64,000 bases of DNA from Leifsonia sp052114085 (lineage in GTDB: Bacteria; Actinomycetota; Actinomycetes; Actinomycetales; Microbacteriaceae). The position numbers were made by a program, and so were the translations under genes. Under the pieces are notes generated by a model, which saw only the letters and a program-made list of their open reading frames with translations, was not told where the DNA came from and searched no databases. How positions within the stretch are numbered: position 1 is the first letter of the stretch; every line of letters begins with the position of its first letter. The stretch lies in assembly GCF_052114085.1 (NCBI RefSeq), contig NZ_JBFREB010000001.1, positions 1,798,001 to 1,862,000 of the forward strand. Reading direction: 5' to 3'. Shown here piece after piece: positions 24,944-33,052 of the stretch.

Positions 24944-25185
24944 TCGGGATGGGCGAGCCGGCGCCGCTGACCTGCTCGCGCGCGGGCTGCCGGGAGACGG
25001 CATCGTGGCGGATCGAGTGGCGCAACCCGCGCATCCACTCGGAGGACCGAGTGAAGGTCTGGCTGGCCTGTGACGAGCACGAGGAGTTCCTCCGCGAATT
25101 CCTGGCGGCGCGCGACTTCCCGCTCCGTGTGGTGTCGACTGCCGAGCCGGATGCCGAGCCGAACGACGCGAGGACGATCGCGTGA
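24940..25185 (+). CDS. Small conserved protein with possible zinc-binding cysteines
   Basis: An 81-residue protein of unknown function. Cys12, Cys17, Cys44 and His47 (in the context CSRAGC and WLACDEH) could coordinate one metal ion in a zinc-ribbon-like fold. GTG 24940 overlaps the upstream stop, and its own stop overlaps the SURF1 start (24 kb cluster with two 4-nt overlaps), so the three proteins are translated in step and probably work together. Confidence 0.8.
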   Translation: MIGMGEPAPLTCSRAGCRETASWRIEWRNPRIHSEDRVKVWLACDEHEEFLREFLAARDFPLRVVSTAEPDAEPNDARTIA

Positions 25186-26045
25186 CCGACTCGAAGACCG
25201 CCGGCTGGCGGTTCGCCTTCTCGCGCCGCTGGCTCGGCTACCTCGCCTTCGCGATCGTGTTCGCGATCGCCTGCGCGTTCCTCTCCAACTGGCAGCTGGC
25301 CCGCAGTAAAGAGGCGGCCGCGGCGAACGCTCTGGTGACGCAGAACTTCGACTCCCAGCCGGTCGCCCTGGCCGACGAACTGCCGACGCTCGGCTCGTAC
25401 TCGCCGAAACAGGAGTGGACGCGCGTGACGGTCACCGGCACGTACGAGCGCGACCAGCAGTTGATGGCCCGCAACCGCCCGTTCAACGGGAACCCCGGGT
25501 TCGAGGTATTGACGCCACTGCGCACAGCCGACGGCTCGCTCTTCATCATCGACCGGGGATGGGTCCCCACCGGCAACACCACGGACGCACCCGATCACGT
25601 GCCTGCTGCCCCGGCGGGCACCGTGACCGTGGTCGCACGACTCAAGGGCAGCGAGCCCGCCATTGCGGGACGCTCGGCGACCGGCGACCAGGTGGGAACC
25701 ATCCAACTCTCGGTCGTCAAGCAGAAGCTGGACGGCGCCGACGTGTACACGGGCGCCTACGGGCTGCTCGACACCGAAGACCCGGCGCCGGCGACCGCCC
25801 CGACTCCCACCGTCACGTCTCCCCCGTCGCAGGACGAGGGGCTGCACTGGTCGTACATGATTCAGTGGATCATTTTCGCGCTGATCGGCTTCTTCGGTCT
25901 CGGATACGCGCTGATCACCGAGTACCGCAAGCTCAACTCCCACGACCCTGCCGAGCAGGCGCGGGCCGCCGAACGAGACCGTCGCCGGCGAGCCAAACGG
26001 ACCGACTCCGACGTCGAGGACGAACTGCTCGACGCCACCCGCTGA
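25182..26045 (+). CDS. SURF1 family cytochrome oxidase assembly protein
   Basis: SURF1 proteins help insert heme a into cytochrome aa3 oxidase. The 287-residue protein has an N-terminal transmembrane helix (about 18-37) followed directly by the family NWQLARSKEA, the extracytoplasmic domain with RPFNGNPGFEVLTPL and IIDRGWVPTG, and a second helix near 230-252. A charged cytosolic tail follows. ctaA and ctaB, which make heme A, lie 7-10 kb away. Third gene of the DUF3099 unit. Confidence 0.93.
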   Translation: MTDSKTAGWRFAFSRRWLGYLAFAIVFAIACAFLSNWQLARSKEAAAANALVTQNFDSQPVALADELPTLGSYSPKQEWTRVTVTGTYERDQQLMARNRPFNGNPGFEVLTPLRTADGSLFIIDRGWVPTGNTTDAPDHVPAAPAGTVTVVARLKGSEPAIAGRSATGDQVGTIQLSVVKQKLDGADVYTGAYGLLDTEDPAPATAPTPTVTSPPSQDEGLHWSYMIQWIIFALIGFFGLGYALITEYRKLNSHDPAEQARAAERDRRRRAKRTDSDVEDELLDATR

Positions 26046-26107
26046 CCGCGAGTGCGCGCCCCGCGCAGCACGCGTGCTAGTGTTCTGCCGATCGTGTTCG
26101 ACCGTCA

Positions 26108-26225
26108 GGAGGTGAGACCCATGTACGCAGCATCATCAGTGGGCGCTCCCTGCAGTCCACGATCGCGCGGCTGAGGTAGTCGCCACCGGGAGCGCCGAGA
26201 CGGCATCGCACGAAAGGCGACTCCC
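26108..26225 (+). promoter_or_regulatory. Candidate attenuator leader of the patatin gene
   Basis: A consensus AGGAGGTGA (26108-26116) precedes a 17-codon ORF. GGCGCTCCC (26142-26150, inside that ORF) pairs perfectly with GGGAGCGCC (26188-26196). The latter can instead pair, with one bulge, with GGCGACTCCC (26216-26225) directly before the patatin ATG. AGTCGCC (26178-26184) can also pair with GGCGACT (26216-26222). Ribosome progress on the leader ORF would decide which hairpin forms and whether the GAAAGG ribosome binding site is free. Confidence 0.55.
26121..26174 (+). CDS. Possible 17-residue leader peptide
   Basis: ATG 26121 follows a full AGGAGGTGA with 4-nt spacing, a far better ribosome binding site than that of the patatin gene it precedes. 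The encoded peptide MYAASSVGAPCSPRSRG has two arginines, two alanine pairs and one cysteine but no obvious single-amino-acid run. Its reading frame crosses the left arm of the attenuator stem. No protein homology can be judged at this length. Confidence 0.5.
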   Translation: MYAASSVGAPCSPRSRG

Positions 26226-27155
26226 ATGAACACAACATCTTCTTCTCCCCTGCCCTTTTCCGTCCCCGCGACGCGGGATCGGGCGCTCGTCCTCGGCGGC
26301 GGCGGTTCGACCGGCAACGCGTGGCTCATCGGTGTCATCGCCGGTCTCTCTGACGCCGGGGTCGACCTGACGACAGCCGACCTCACGATCGGAACGTCGG
26401 CCGGTTCGACGGCGGCAGCGCAGATCGCCGGCGACGACGTGGCCGACCTGTACGGCGCGGCGCTCACCGCTCCCACCCCGCGGCAGAGCGCACCCGTCGC
26501 ATCCGTCGGCCGACCGGCGCCAGCCCGACCGGTGGTGAGCGGCCTCGACCGTCTCGTCGCCCTGGTCGCTTCGTCGGCGGATGCCGATGACTACCGGCGT
26601 CGGCTGTGCGCGTCCGCGCTCGAGTTGGATGCAGAATCCGACGGATCCTGGTCGGCCCAGTGGGCCGCCACCGTGGCCGCGCGGCTGTCCCGTCAGGAGT
26701 GGCCGGACCAGCGGATTGTCATCACCGCCGTCGACGCCCGGACCACCGAGCCGGTCCTGTTCGACCGCAACAGCGGGGTGAAGCTCGCGGACGCCATCGC
26801 CGCGAGCTGCTCCAGTGGCCTGCCCTACCGGATCGGGGATGCACGGTACCTCGACGGCGGGTTCCGATCGAGCGCCGAGAACGCCGACCTCGCCGGGGGC
26901 TACGCCCGTGTGGTCGTGCTGGCCCCCTTCGGCGGCAGGTCATTGGCACCAGAAGGATGGGGCACACACCTGGCCGCACAGGTCGATGCGCTCCGGGCAG
27001 GCGGAAGCCGTGTTGAGACGGTCTTCCCCGATGCCGACGCCGAGCACCTGTTCGGTCCGAACGCAATGAACCCGTCGCTCCGGCCCGCCGCCGCCCGCGC
27101 CGGCTACGCCCAGGCTCCATCCCTGGCGCCGCGCCTCGCCCCCTTCTGGAGCTGA
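26226..27155 (+). CDS. Patatin-like phospholipase
   Basis: A 309-residue serine lipid acyl hydrolase. The oxyanion-hole motif GGGGSTGNAW (24-33), nucleophile Ser58 in GTSAGS, and catalytic Asp210 in LDGG form the patatin dyad. No signal peptide or membrane helix is visible, so it should act on lipids from the cytosolic side. A Pro/Ala-rich stretch (80-105) replaces part of the usual helix after the elbow. GAAAGG lies 9 nt before ATG 26226. It is preceded by a possible attenuator and ends in a long hairpin shared with the convergent ABC-F gene. Confidence 0.9.
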   Translation: MNTTSSSPLPFSVPATRDRALVLGGGGSTGNAWLIGVIAGLSDAGVDLTTADLTIGTSAGSTAAAQIAGDDVADLYGAALTAPTPRQSAPVASVGRPAPARPVVSGLDRLVALVASSADADDYRRRLCASALELDAESDGSWSAQWAATVAARLSRQEWPDQRIVITAVDARTTEPVLFDRNSGVKLADAIAASCSSGLPYRIGDARYLDGGFRSSAENADLAGGYARVVVLAPFGGRSLAPEGWGTHLAAQVDALRAGGSRVETVFPDADAEHLFGPNAMNPSLRPAAARAGYAQAPSLAPRLAPFWS

Positions 27156-27237
27156 CACCTCACCACCGAGTCCGCGAAGACTGCACGTTTCACGCAGGTG
27201 ATCCGTCAGTCTTCGCGGACTCGACGGTGGGTGTCAG
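27152..27237. repeat. Long inverted repeat spanning both stop codons of convergent genes
   Basis: Arms 27152-27183 and 27207-27237 pair over about 31 positions; the inner 17 bp, ending CGCGAAGACTG, are perfect. The left arm begins at the patatin TGA (27153-27155) and the right arm ends in the ABC-F stop (27234-27236), so both genes end inside the stem. Loop 23 nt. Probably a shared bidirectional terminator. Confidence 0.88.
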
Positions 27238-28832
27238 GCCAGGGAGATGAGGTCGAGGTAGTCGGGGTTCCAGTGGTCCTCGACGCCGTCGGGGAGGATG
27301 AGGACGCGCTCGGGATTGAGCGCCTCGACCGCGCCCTCGTCGTGGCTGACCAGCACGACGGCGCCTTCGTAGTGCGCGAGCGCATCCAGGATCTCTTCTC
27401 GGCTCGCCGGGTCGAGGTTGTTTGTGGGTTCGTCGAGCAGGAGGACGTTGGCGCCCGAGACGACGATCATCGCCAGCGCGAGTCGCGTCTTCTCGCCACC
27501 AGACAGGACTCCCGCCGGTTTGTGCGCGTCATCACCGATGAAGAGGAAGGAGCCGAGCACCTTGCGCGCTTCCATCTCAGTCAGCGACGGCGACGACGAC
27601 ACCATGTTCTGCAGCACGCTGCGCTCGACGTCGATGGTCTCGTGCTCCTGCGCGTAGTACCCGATACGAAGGCCGTGGCCCGGCTCCACCTGCCCGGTGT
27701 CGGGTCGGTCGACGCCGGCGAGCATCCGGAGCAACGTGGTCTTGCCTGCGCCGTTCAGCCCGAGCACGACCACCTTCGAGCCGCGGTCGATCGCGAGGTC
27801 GACAGCCGTGAAGATCTCCAGTGAGCCGTAGCTCTTCGAGAGGTCGCTCGCCTGCAGCGGCGTGCGGCCGCACGCGGCCGGGGTCGGGAAGCGCAGCTTC
27901 GCCACGCGGTCGACCTGGCGCACGTCGTCCAGCCCGGCGAGCAGCTTCTCGGCACGCGCCACCATCTGGTGTGCGGCCGCCGCCTTGCTCGCCTTGGCGC
28001 CGAACCGGGCCGCCTGCAGCTGGAGCGCACCCGCCTTCTTCTCGGCGTTCGCGCGCTCCTTCTTGCGGCGTTCCTCGTCGGCGGCGCGCTGGCGCAGGTA
28101 ATGCTTCCAGCCCATGTTGTAGATGTCGATGGACTGGCGGTTCGCGTCCAGGTAGAAAACCCGGTTGACCGTCTCCCCGACGAGTTGGACATCGTGCGAG
28201 ATGACGATGAAGCCGCCGGTGTAGTTCTTGAGGAAGTCGCGCAGCCAGATCACCGAGTCCGCGTCGAGGTGGTTGGTCGGCTCGTCGAGGATCATCGTGC
28301 GGGCATCGGAGAACAGGATGCGCGCCAACTCGATGCGACGGCGCTGGCCGCCCGAGAGGGTCTTCAGCGGCTGGTCGAGGATGCGATCGGGCAGGTTCAG
28401 GTTGGACGCGATCGATGCCGCCTCCGCCTCCGCCGCGTACCCGCCGAGCAGGTGGAAGCGCTCCTCCAGCCGGCCGTACGTCTTCATCGCCGCCTCGGAC
28501 ACAGCGGTGTCCGTACTCGCCATGTCGTGCGTCGCCTGCTGCATCCCGAGCACGATCGAGCCGAGTCCCCGGGCGTCGAGGATGCGCGTGCGCGCCAGGT
28601 CGTCGAGGTTTCCGGACCGTGGGTCCTGCGGCAGATAGCCGAGCTCACCCGAGCGGTCGACGGTGCCCGCATTCGGCAGGAGGTCGCCGGCGAGCACCTT
28701 CGTCAGGGTGGTCTTGCCCGCGCCGTTGCGCCCGACCAGTCCGATCTTGTCGCCGTCGGCGACGCGGAAGCTCACGTCCTCCATCAGGAGGCGCGCGCCT
28801 ACGCGCAGTTCAAGGCCGTGCACGGCAAGCAC
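27234..28832 (-). CDS. ABC-F family ATPase (EttA/Uup-like, ribosome-associated)
   Basis: A soluble tandem ABC protein of 532 residues without membrane helices. First domain: Walker A GRNGAGKTT (34-42), LSGGQ (158-162), LDEPTNHLD (181-189). Second domain: GLNGAGKTT (357-365), LSGGEKTRLAL and LLLDEPTNNLD. The charged linker (about 240-310, rich in Lys, Arg, Glu and Ala) is the element that contacts P-site tRNA in this family. It likely modulates translation; antibiotic resistance cannot be inferred from sequence alone. GTG start at 28832. Confidence 0.93.
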   Translation of the reverse strand: MLAVHGLELRVGARLLMEDVSFRVADGDKIGLVGRNGAGKTTLTKVLAGDLLPNAGTVDRSGELGYLPQDPRSGNLDDLARTRILDARGLGSIVLGMQQATHDMASTDTAVSEAAMKTYGRLEERFHLLGGYAAEAEAASIASNLNLPDRILDQPLKTLSGGQRRRIELARILFSDARTMILDEPTNHLDADSVIWLRDFLKNYTGGFIVISHDVQLVGETVNRVFYLDANRQSIDIYNMGWKHYLRQRAADEERRKKERANAEKKAGALQLQAARFGAKASKAAAAHQMVARAEKLLAGLDDVRQVDRVAKLRFPTPAACGRTPLQASDLSKSYGSLEIFTAVDLAIDRGSKVVVLGLNGAGKTTLLRMLAGVDRPDTGQVEPGHGLRIGYYAQEHETIDVERSVLQNMVSSSPSLTEMEARKVLGSFLFIGDDAHKPAGVLSGGEKTRLALAMIVVSGANVLLLDEPTNNLDPASREEILDALAHYEGAVVLVSHDEGAVEALNPERVLILPDGVEDHWNPDYLDLISLA

Positions 28833-28853
28833 TGTGAATCCGTTCGTTCAGAA

Positions 28854-28920
28854 GCCATCCCCTCCTCGATTAATCCGGCGACACACCAAGCGAGCGCGGA
28901 TCAACCGAGGAAGGGATGGC
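28854..28920. repeat. Inverted repeat between sufT and the ABC-F gene
   Basis: Arms 28854-28880 and 28894-28920 match at about 22 of 27 positions around a 13-nt loop. The left arm holds CCTCGATTAATCCG, the word also found in the element at 2487-2562, 26 kb away. Both flanking genes are on the minus strand: it lies after the sufT stop and before the ABC-F start. Confidence 0.83.
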
Positions 28921-28935
28921 TGGGGTAAAAGTAAG

Positions 28936-29265
28936 TCAGATGGCGAAGCCGAGGGCGCGCATCATGTCGCGGCCGTCGTCGGTGATCCGCTCGGGACCCC
29001 ACGGCGGCATCCACACCCAGTTGATGCGGAACGCTTCGACGATGCCGTCCAGGCTCTCGGCGGTCTGCTCTTCGAGCACGTCCGTGAGCGGGCAGCCGGC
29101 GCTGGTCAGCGTCATCGAGATGATGAGCGCGTTGTTCTCGTCGTCCCAGGCCAGATCGTAGATGAGACCGAGGTCGACGACGTTGATCCCGAGTTCGGGA
29201 TCCATGACGTCTTTCAGCGCCTCCTCGACCTGGTCGAAGAGCGCGGGGCTCAGCGTGGCGGGCAT
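28936..29265 (-). CDS. sufT: Metal-sulfur cluster assembly factor (MIP18/DUF59, SufT-like)
   Basis: A 109-residue protein of the MIP18/PaaD-like family that helps mature Fe-S proteins. It has the family signature DPELGINVVDLGLIY (22-36) and the conserved cysteine in TSAGCPLT (Cys58), with a C-terminal WVWMPPWGPERI block typical of SUF-linked members. It is the last gene of the suf operon, 16 nt after sufC. Confidence 0.93.
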   Translation of the reverse strand: MPATLSPALFDQVEEALKDVMDPELGINVVDLGLIYDLAWDDENNALIISMTLTSAGCPLTDVLEEQTAESLDGIVEAFRINWVWMPPWGPERITDDGRDMMRALGFAI

Positions 29266-29281
29266 AGTCCGATTCTACCTC

Positions 29282-30076
29282 TCAGGCCTCGGCCAGTTCG
29301 GCGGCGGATGCCGAGGCGGGCTCGGGGGCGTCGACGTAACGGTCGTAGCCCTCTTCCTCCAGGCGGTCGGCGAGCTCGGGACCGCCCTGCTCCGCCACCC
29401 GGCCGGCGACGAAGACGTGCACGAAGTCCGGCTTGATGTAACGGAGGATGCGCGTGTAGTGCGTGATCAGGAGGATGCCGAGACCGGTGTTCGCCTTGGC
29501 GCGGTTCACACCCTCCGACACGACCTTCAGCGCATCCACGTCGAGTCCGGAATCGGTCTCGTCGAGCACCGCGAACTTCGGCTTGAGCAGTTCGAGCTGG
29601 AGAATCTCGTTGCGCTTCTTCTCGCCACCCGAGAAACCCTCGTTGACGTTGCGCTCTGCGAAGGAGGAGTCCATCCGCAGCGCGTTCATCGACTCGCGCA
29701 CATCCTTGACCCAGGTGCGGATGGACGGCGCCTGTCCCTCGATCGCGGTCTTGGCGGTGCGGAGGAAGTTTGTGTTGGTGACACCGGGGATCTCGACCGG
29801 GTACTGCATGGCCAGGAAGAGGCCGGCGCGGGCGCGCTGGTCGACGGTCATGGCGAGGACGTCCTCGCCGTCGAGCGTGATGGTGCCCTGGGTGACCGTG
29901 TACTTCGGGTGGCCGGCGATCGTGTAGGCGAGGGTGGACTTGCCGGAGCCGTTGGGGCCCATGATCGCGTGGATCTCACCCTCGTTGATGGTGAGGTCGA
30001 CGCCGTTCAGGATGGGCTTGGTGCCCTGGTCCGTCTCGACGGTGACGTGGAGGTCGCGGATCTCGAGGACTGACAT
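29282..30076 (-). CDS. sufC: SufC, Fe-S cluster assembly ATPase
   Basis: ATPase of the SufBCD scaffold. The 264 residues carry Walker A GPNGSGKST (40-48), the SufC-type signature FSGGEKKR (about 149-156), Walker B FAVLDETDSGLD and the ITHYTRIL switch histidine. An Ala/Glu/Pro-rich tail of about 20 residues follows. ATG 30076 lies two nt after the Rieske gene stop. Sequence is highly conserved across bacteria, so confidence is high. Confidence 0.96.
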   Translation of the reverse strand: MSVLEIRDLHVTVETDQGTKPILNGVDLTINEGEIHAIMGPNGSGKSTLAYTIAGHPKYTVTQGTITLDGEDVLAMTVDQRARAGLFLAMQYPVEIPGVTNTNFLRTAKTAIEGQAPSIRTWVKDVRESMNALRMDSSFAERNVNEGFSGGEKKRNEILQLELLKPKFAVLDETDSGLDVDALKVVSEGVNRAKANTGLGILLITHYTRILRYIKPDFVHVFVAGRVAEQGGPELADRLEEEGYDRYVDAPEPASASAAELAEA

Positions 30077-30078
30077 GG

Positions 30079-30408
30079 TTACTTGGTCTCTTTCGGAACG
30101 CTGGGGTCGATGTAGACGTCTCCGTCGATGATCTCGACGCTGAAGACGGGGACCGGCTCGTAAGCCGGGAGGTTGAGGGGCTTGCCGGTGACCAGCGAGA
30201 ACTGGGAGCCGTGCGCCCAGCACTCGAGGGTCTCGTCCTCGACGAAGCCCTCCGACAGCGAGATCTCGCCGTGCGTGCAGGTGTCGCCGATGGCGTGGAC
30301 GGTGCCCGCGGAGTCTCGGACGACCGCAATGGGGACGCCGTCGAGCACCACGCGCGTGGCCTGGTTCTCGACGAGTTCCGCGACTGCGGCGACGCGCTGA
30401 CCCGCCAT
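30079..30408 (-). CDS. Rieske-type [2Fe-2S] ferredoxin of the suf operon
   Basis: A 109-residue non-heme-iron ferredoxin. Cys44 and His46 (CTHG) plus Cys63 and His66 (CWAHG) are the Rieske ligands; FEVKDG-like oxygenase ferredoxin features follow. In actinobacteria this gene sits in the suf operon between sufD and sufC and may donate electrons for cluster assembly. Its ATG overlaps the sufD stop by 1 nt (TGATG). Confidence 0.93.
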   Translation of the reverse strand: MAGQRVAAVAELVENQATRVVLDGVPIAVVRDSAGTVHAIGDTCTHGEISLSEGFVEDETLECWAHGSQFSLVTGKPLNLPAYEPVPVFSVEIIDGDVYIDPSVPKETK

Positions 30409-31637
30409 CAGTTCTCGGCCCCGGCGGCGGGTGCGGCCGGCGCCGCGACGGACGTCGAATCGAGCTCGTCTTCGATCTTGGCCTGCAGGCGCTCCTGGAG
30501 CGCCGGCGAACCGATCTGCTGGACGATCTCGGAGAGGAAGCCGCGCACGACCAGGCGGCGCGCCTCGTCTTCCGTGATGCCACGGGACTGCAGGTAGAAG
30601 AGCTGCTCGTCGTCGAACCGCCCGGTCGCGCTCGCGTGACCCGCGCCGACGATGTCGCCGGTCTCGATCTCGAGGTTCGGGACGGAGTCGGCGCGCGCGC
30701 CGTCGGTGAGGACGAGGTTGCGGTTCTGCTCGTAGGTGTCGGTGGCCACGGCCGCCGGTCCGATCAGCACGTCGCCGATCCACACCGTCCGGGCGCCCGC
30801 GCCCTGCAGCGCACCCTTGTAGGTGACGCGGCTGCGGGTCTCGGGGCCGTCGTGGTGGACGTACACCTGCTGCTCGAGGTGCTGCGTCGCGTCGGCGAAG
30901 TAGGCGCCGAGAAGTTCGGCATCCGACCGGGCGCCGGCGAGGTGCGCCGACGGGTTCAGCCGGACGACCCCGCCACCGAGGGTGACGGCGACGTGCTTGA
31001 GGCGAGCGCCCTCTGCCAGCTCGGCGAAGTGGGCTGCGAGGTGCAGGGCGTCGTCGTCCCACTCCTGGAGGGAGACCACCGTGAGGTCTGCATCCTTCCC
31101 GAGCAGGAACTCGACGTTCTCGGTCAGGTGGGCGGCGCCGGTGTTCTGCAGGATGAGCGTCGCGGTCGCTCCCGGAGCCACCTCGACGATCGTGTGCGCA
31201 GCGCGCGGCGCGCTGCCGAGACCGGACCGCGTCAGGGTGATCTCGCGGTGGTCACCGCTGAGGTCCGCACTGATGCTGATCAGGAGCGCCTGCTCGAACG
31301 CCGTCCAGGCGTTGGCGGATGCGCGGTCCTCCGGCTTGCCGGCGGATCCGATTCGCGAGTCACCGCGACCGACCCACAGGGTCGAGAACCCTGTGGCCGT
31401 TGTCGCGTCGTAGACGTACGGGGAGCCGTCGAGGTCGCCGGCGATCAGCTCCTGGATGCGCGCGATCGGCGTGTACTTCCACATCGGCTCGCGCCCGGTG
31501 ACAGCCGGGAACGCGGAGACGTCGGTCGACGTGAACCGTTCGGCACGGGACTGCACCGGGACGGGCGCGCGCATGTGGGTAGGAGCCGCCGAGGCCTCCG
31601 GAATCTGAGGGGTCGGCGTCTGCTGGGTCTGCGTCAT
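30408..31637 (-). CDS. sufD: SufD, Fe-S cluster scaffold subunit
   Basis: A 409-residue partner of SufB and SufC in the cytosolic Fe-S scaffold. The N-terminal region has EPMWKYTPIARI, followed by the right-handed beta-helix core and the C-terminal ATGRFDDEQLFYLQSRGI block that is shared with SufB and holds the histidine region. The first 25 residues are Pro/Thr/Gln-rich and poorly conserved. ATG overlaps the sufB stop by 4 nt (ATGA). Confidence 0.94.
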   Translation of the reverse strand: MTQTQQTPTPQIPEASAAPTHMRAPVPVQSRAERFTSTDVSAFPAVTGREPMWKYTPIARIQELIAGDLDGSPYVYDATTATGFSTLWVGRGDSRIGSAGKPEDRASANAWTAFEQALLISISADLSGDHREITLTRSGLGSAPRAAHTIVEVAPGATATLILQNTGAAHLTENVEFLLGKDADLTVVSLQEWDDDALHLAAHFAELAEGARLKHVAVTLGGGVVRLNPSAHLAGARSDAELLGAYFADATQHLEQQVYVHHDGPETRSRVTYKGALQGAGARTVWIGDVLIGPAAVATDTYEQNRNLVLTDGARADSVPNLEIETGDIVGAGHASATGRFDDEQLFYLQSRGITEDEARRLVVRGFLSEIVQQIGSPALQERLQAKIEDELDSTSVAAPAAPAAGAEN

Positions 31638-33052
31638 CCGACGGAGCCTTCCATGCCCATCTCGATGAGCTTGTTGAGTTCGAGTGCGTACTCCATCGGG
31701 AGTTCCCGGGCGATCGGCTCGATGAAGCCGCGGACGATCATCGCCATCGCCTCGTCTTCCGGCATGCCGCGGGACATCAGGTAGAAGAGCTGCTCCTCGC
31801 TGACGCGCGACACGGTGGCCTCGTGCCCGAGCTGGACGTCGTCCACCCGGATGTCGATGGCCGGGTATGTGTCGGAGCGGGAGATCGTGTCGACCAGCAG
31901 CGCGTCGCAGCGCACGGTGTTCGCCGAGTGATGCGCATTCGTGTCCATCCGCACCTCGCCGCGGTAGCCGGCCCGGCCGCCGCCGCGTGCGATCGACTTG
32001 GAGACGATCGACGACTGCGTGTACGGCGCCATGTGGATCATCTTGGCGCCGGCGTCCTGGTGCTGGCCGGGGCCCGCGAAGGCGACGGACAGGGTCTCGC
32101 CCTTGGCGTGCTCCCCCATCAGGTAGATCGACGGGTACTTCATCGTCACCTTGGAGCCGATGTTGCCGTCGATCCACTCCATCGTCGCGCCCTCGGCCGC
32201 GGTCGCCCGCTTGGTGACGAGGTTGTAGACGTTGTTGGACCAGTTCTGGATGGTCGTGTAGCGCACACGGGCGTTCTTCTTGACGATGATCTCGACCACC
32301 GCGGAGTGCAGCGAGTCGGACTTGTAGATCGGCGCCGTGCAGCCCTCGATGTAGTGGACGTAGCTGTCCTCGTCGGCGATGATCAGCGTCCGCTCGAACT
32401 GGCCCATGTTCTCCGTGTTGATACGGAAGTAGGCCTGCAGCGGGATCTCGACGTGGACGCCCTTCGGGACGTACACGAACGATCCGCCCGACCAGACGGC
32501 CGTGTTCAGCGCCGCGAACTTGTTGTCGCCCGCCGGGATCACCGTTCCGAAGTACTCCTGGAAGATCTCGGGGTACTCGCGGAGCGCGGTGTCGGTGTCG
32601 AGGAAGATGACGCCCTGCTCCTCGAGGTCTTCGCGGATCTGGTGGTAAACGACCTCGGACTCGTACTGGGCTGCAACACCCGCGACAAGACGCTGACGCT
32701 CCGCCTCCGGGATGCCCAGCTTCTCGTAGGTGTTGCGAATGTCTTCGGGGAGGTCTTCCCAGCTCTGCGCCTGCTTCTCGGTGGAGCGGACGAAGTACTT
32801 GATGTTGTCGAAGTCGATCTCCGACAGGTCGGCACCCCACGTCGGCATCGGCTTCCGCTCGAACAGCTGGAGAGCCTTCAGGCGGCGCTGAAGCATCCAA
32901 TCGGGCTCGTTCTTGAGCCCGGAGATGTCTTTCACCACCTGGGGCGAGAGACCACGACGCGCGGACGCGCCTGCGGCATCGGAATCCGCCCAGCCGAACT
33001 CATACTGCCCCAATGAGGCGAGCTCGGGCCGATCGATCAGGATGTCTGACAT
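31634..33052 (-). CDS. sufB: SufB, Fe-S cluster scaffold subunit
   Basis: A 472-residue scaffold protein on which Fe-S clusters are built. Family features include ISGLKNEPDWMLQRRLKAL, WSGGSFVYVPKGVHVEIPLQ, the cysteine in IEGCTAPIY and the C-terminal SRVSEEQLFYLMSRG. No intein is present, unlike many mycobacterial SufB genes. A GAGG is 5 nt before ATG 33052. It is the first gene of the operon, sufB-sufD-Rieske-sufC-sufT, and is divergent from ctaA. Confidence 0.96.
   Translation of the reverse strand: MSDILIDRPELASLGQYEFGWADSDAAGASARRGLSPQVVKDISGLKNEPDWMLQRRLKALQLFERKPMPTWGADLSEIDFDNIKYFVRSTEKQAQSWEDLPEDIRNTYEKLGIPEAERQRLVAGVAAQYESEVVYHQIREDLEEQGVIFLDTDTALREYPEIFQEYFGTVIPAGDNKFAALNTAVWSGGSFVYVPKGVHVEIPLQAYFRINTENMGQFERTLIIADEDSYVHYIEGCTAPIYKSDSLHSAVVEIIVKKNARVRYTTIQNWSNNVYNLVTKRATAAEGATMEWIDGNIGSKVTMKYPSIYLMGEHAKGETLSVAFAGPGQHQDAGAKMIHMAPYTQSSIVSKSIARGGGRAGYRGEVRMDTNAHHSANTVRCDALLVDTISRSDTYPAIDIRVDDVQLGHEATVSRVSEEQLFYLMSRGMPEDEAMAMIVRGFIEPIARELPMEYALELNKLIEMGMEGSVG

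Noticed and set aside
26046..26225. A known riboswitch class before the patatin gene
   Set aside because: I could not match the conserved core of any class I know; the pairing pattern and strong leader ORF fit attenuation better.
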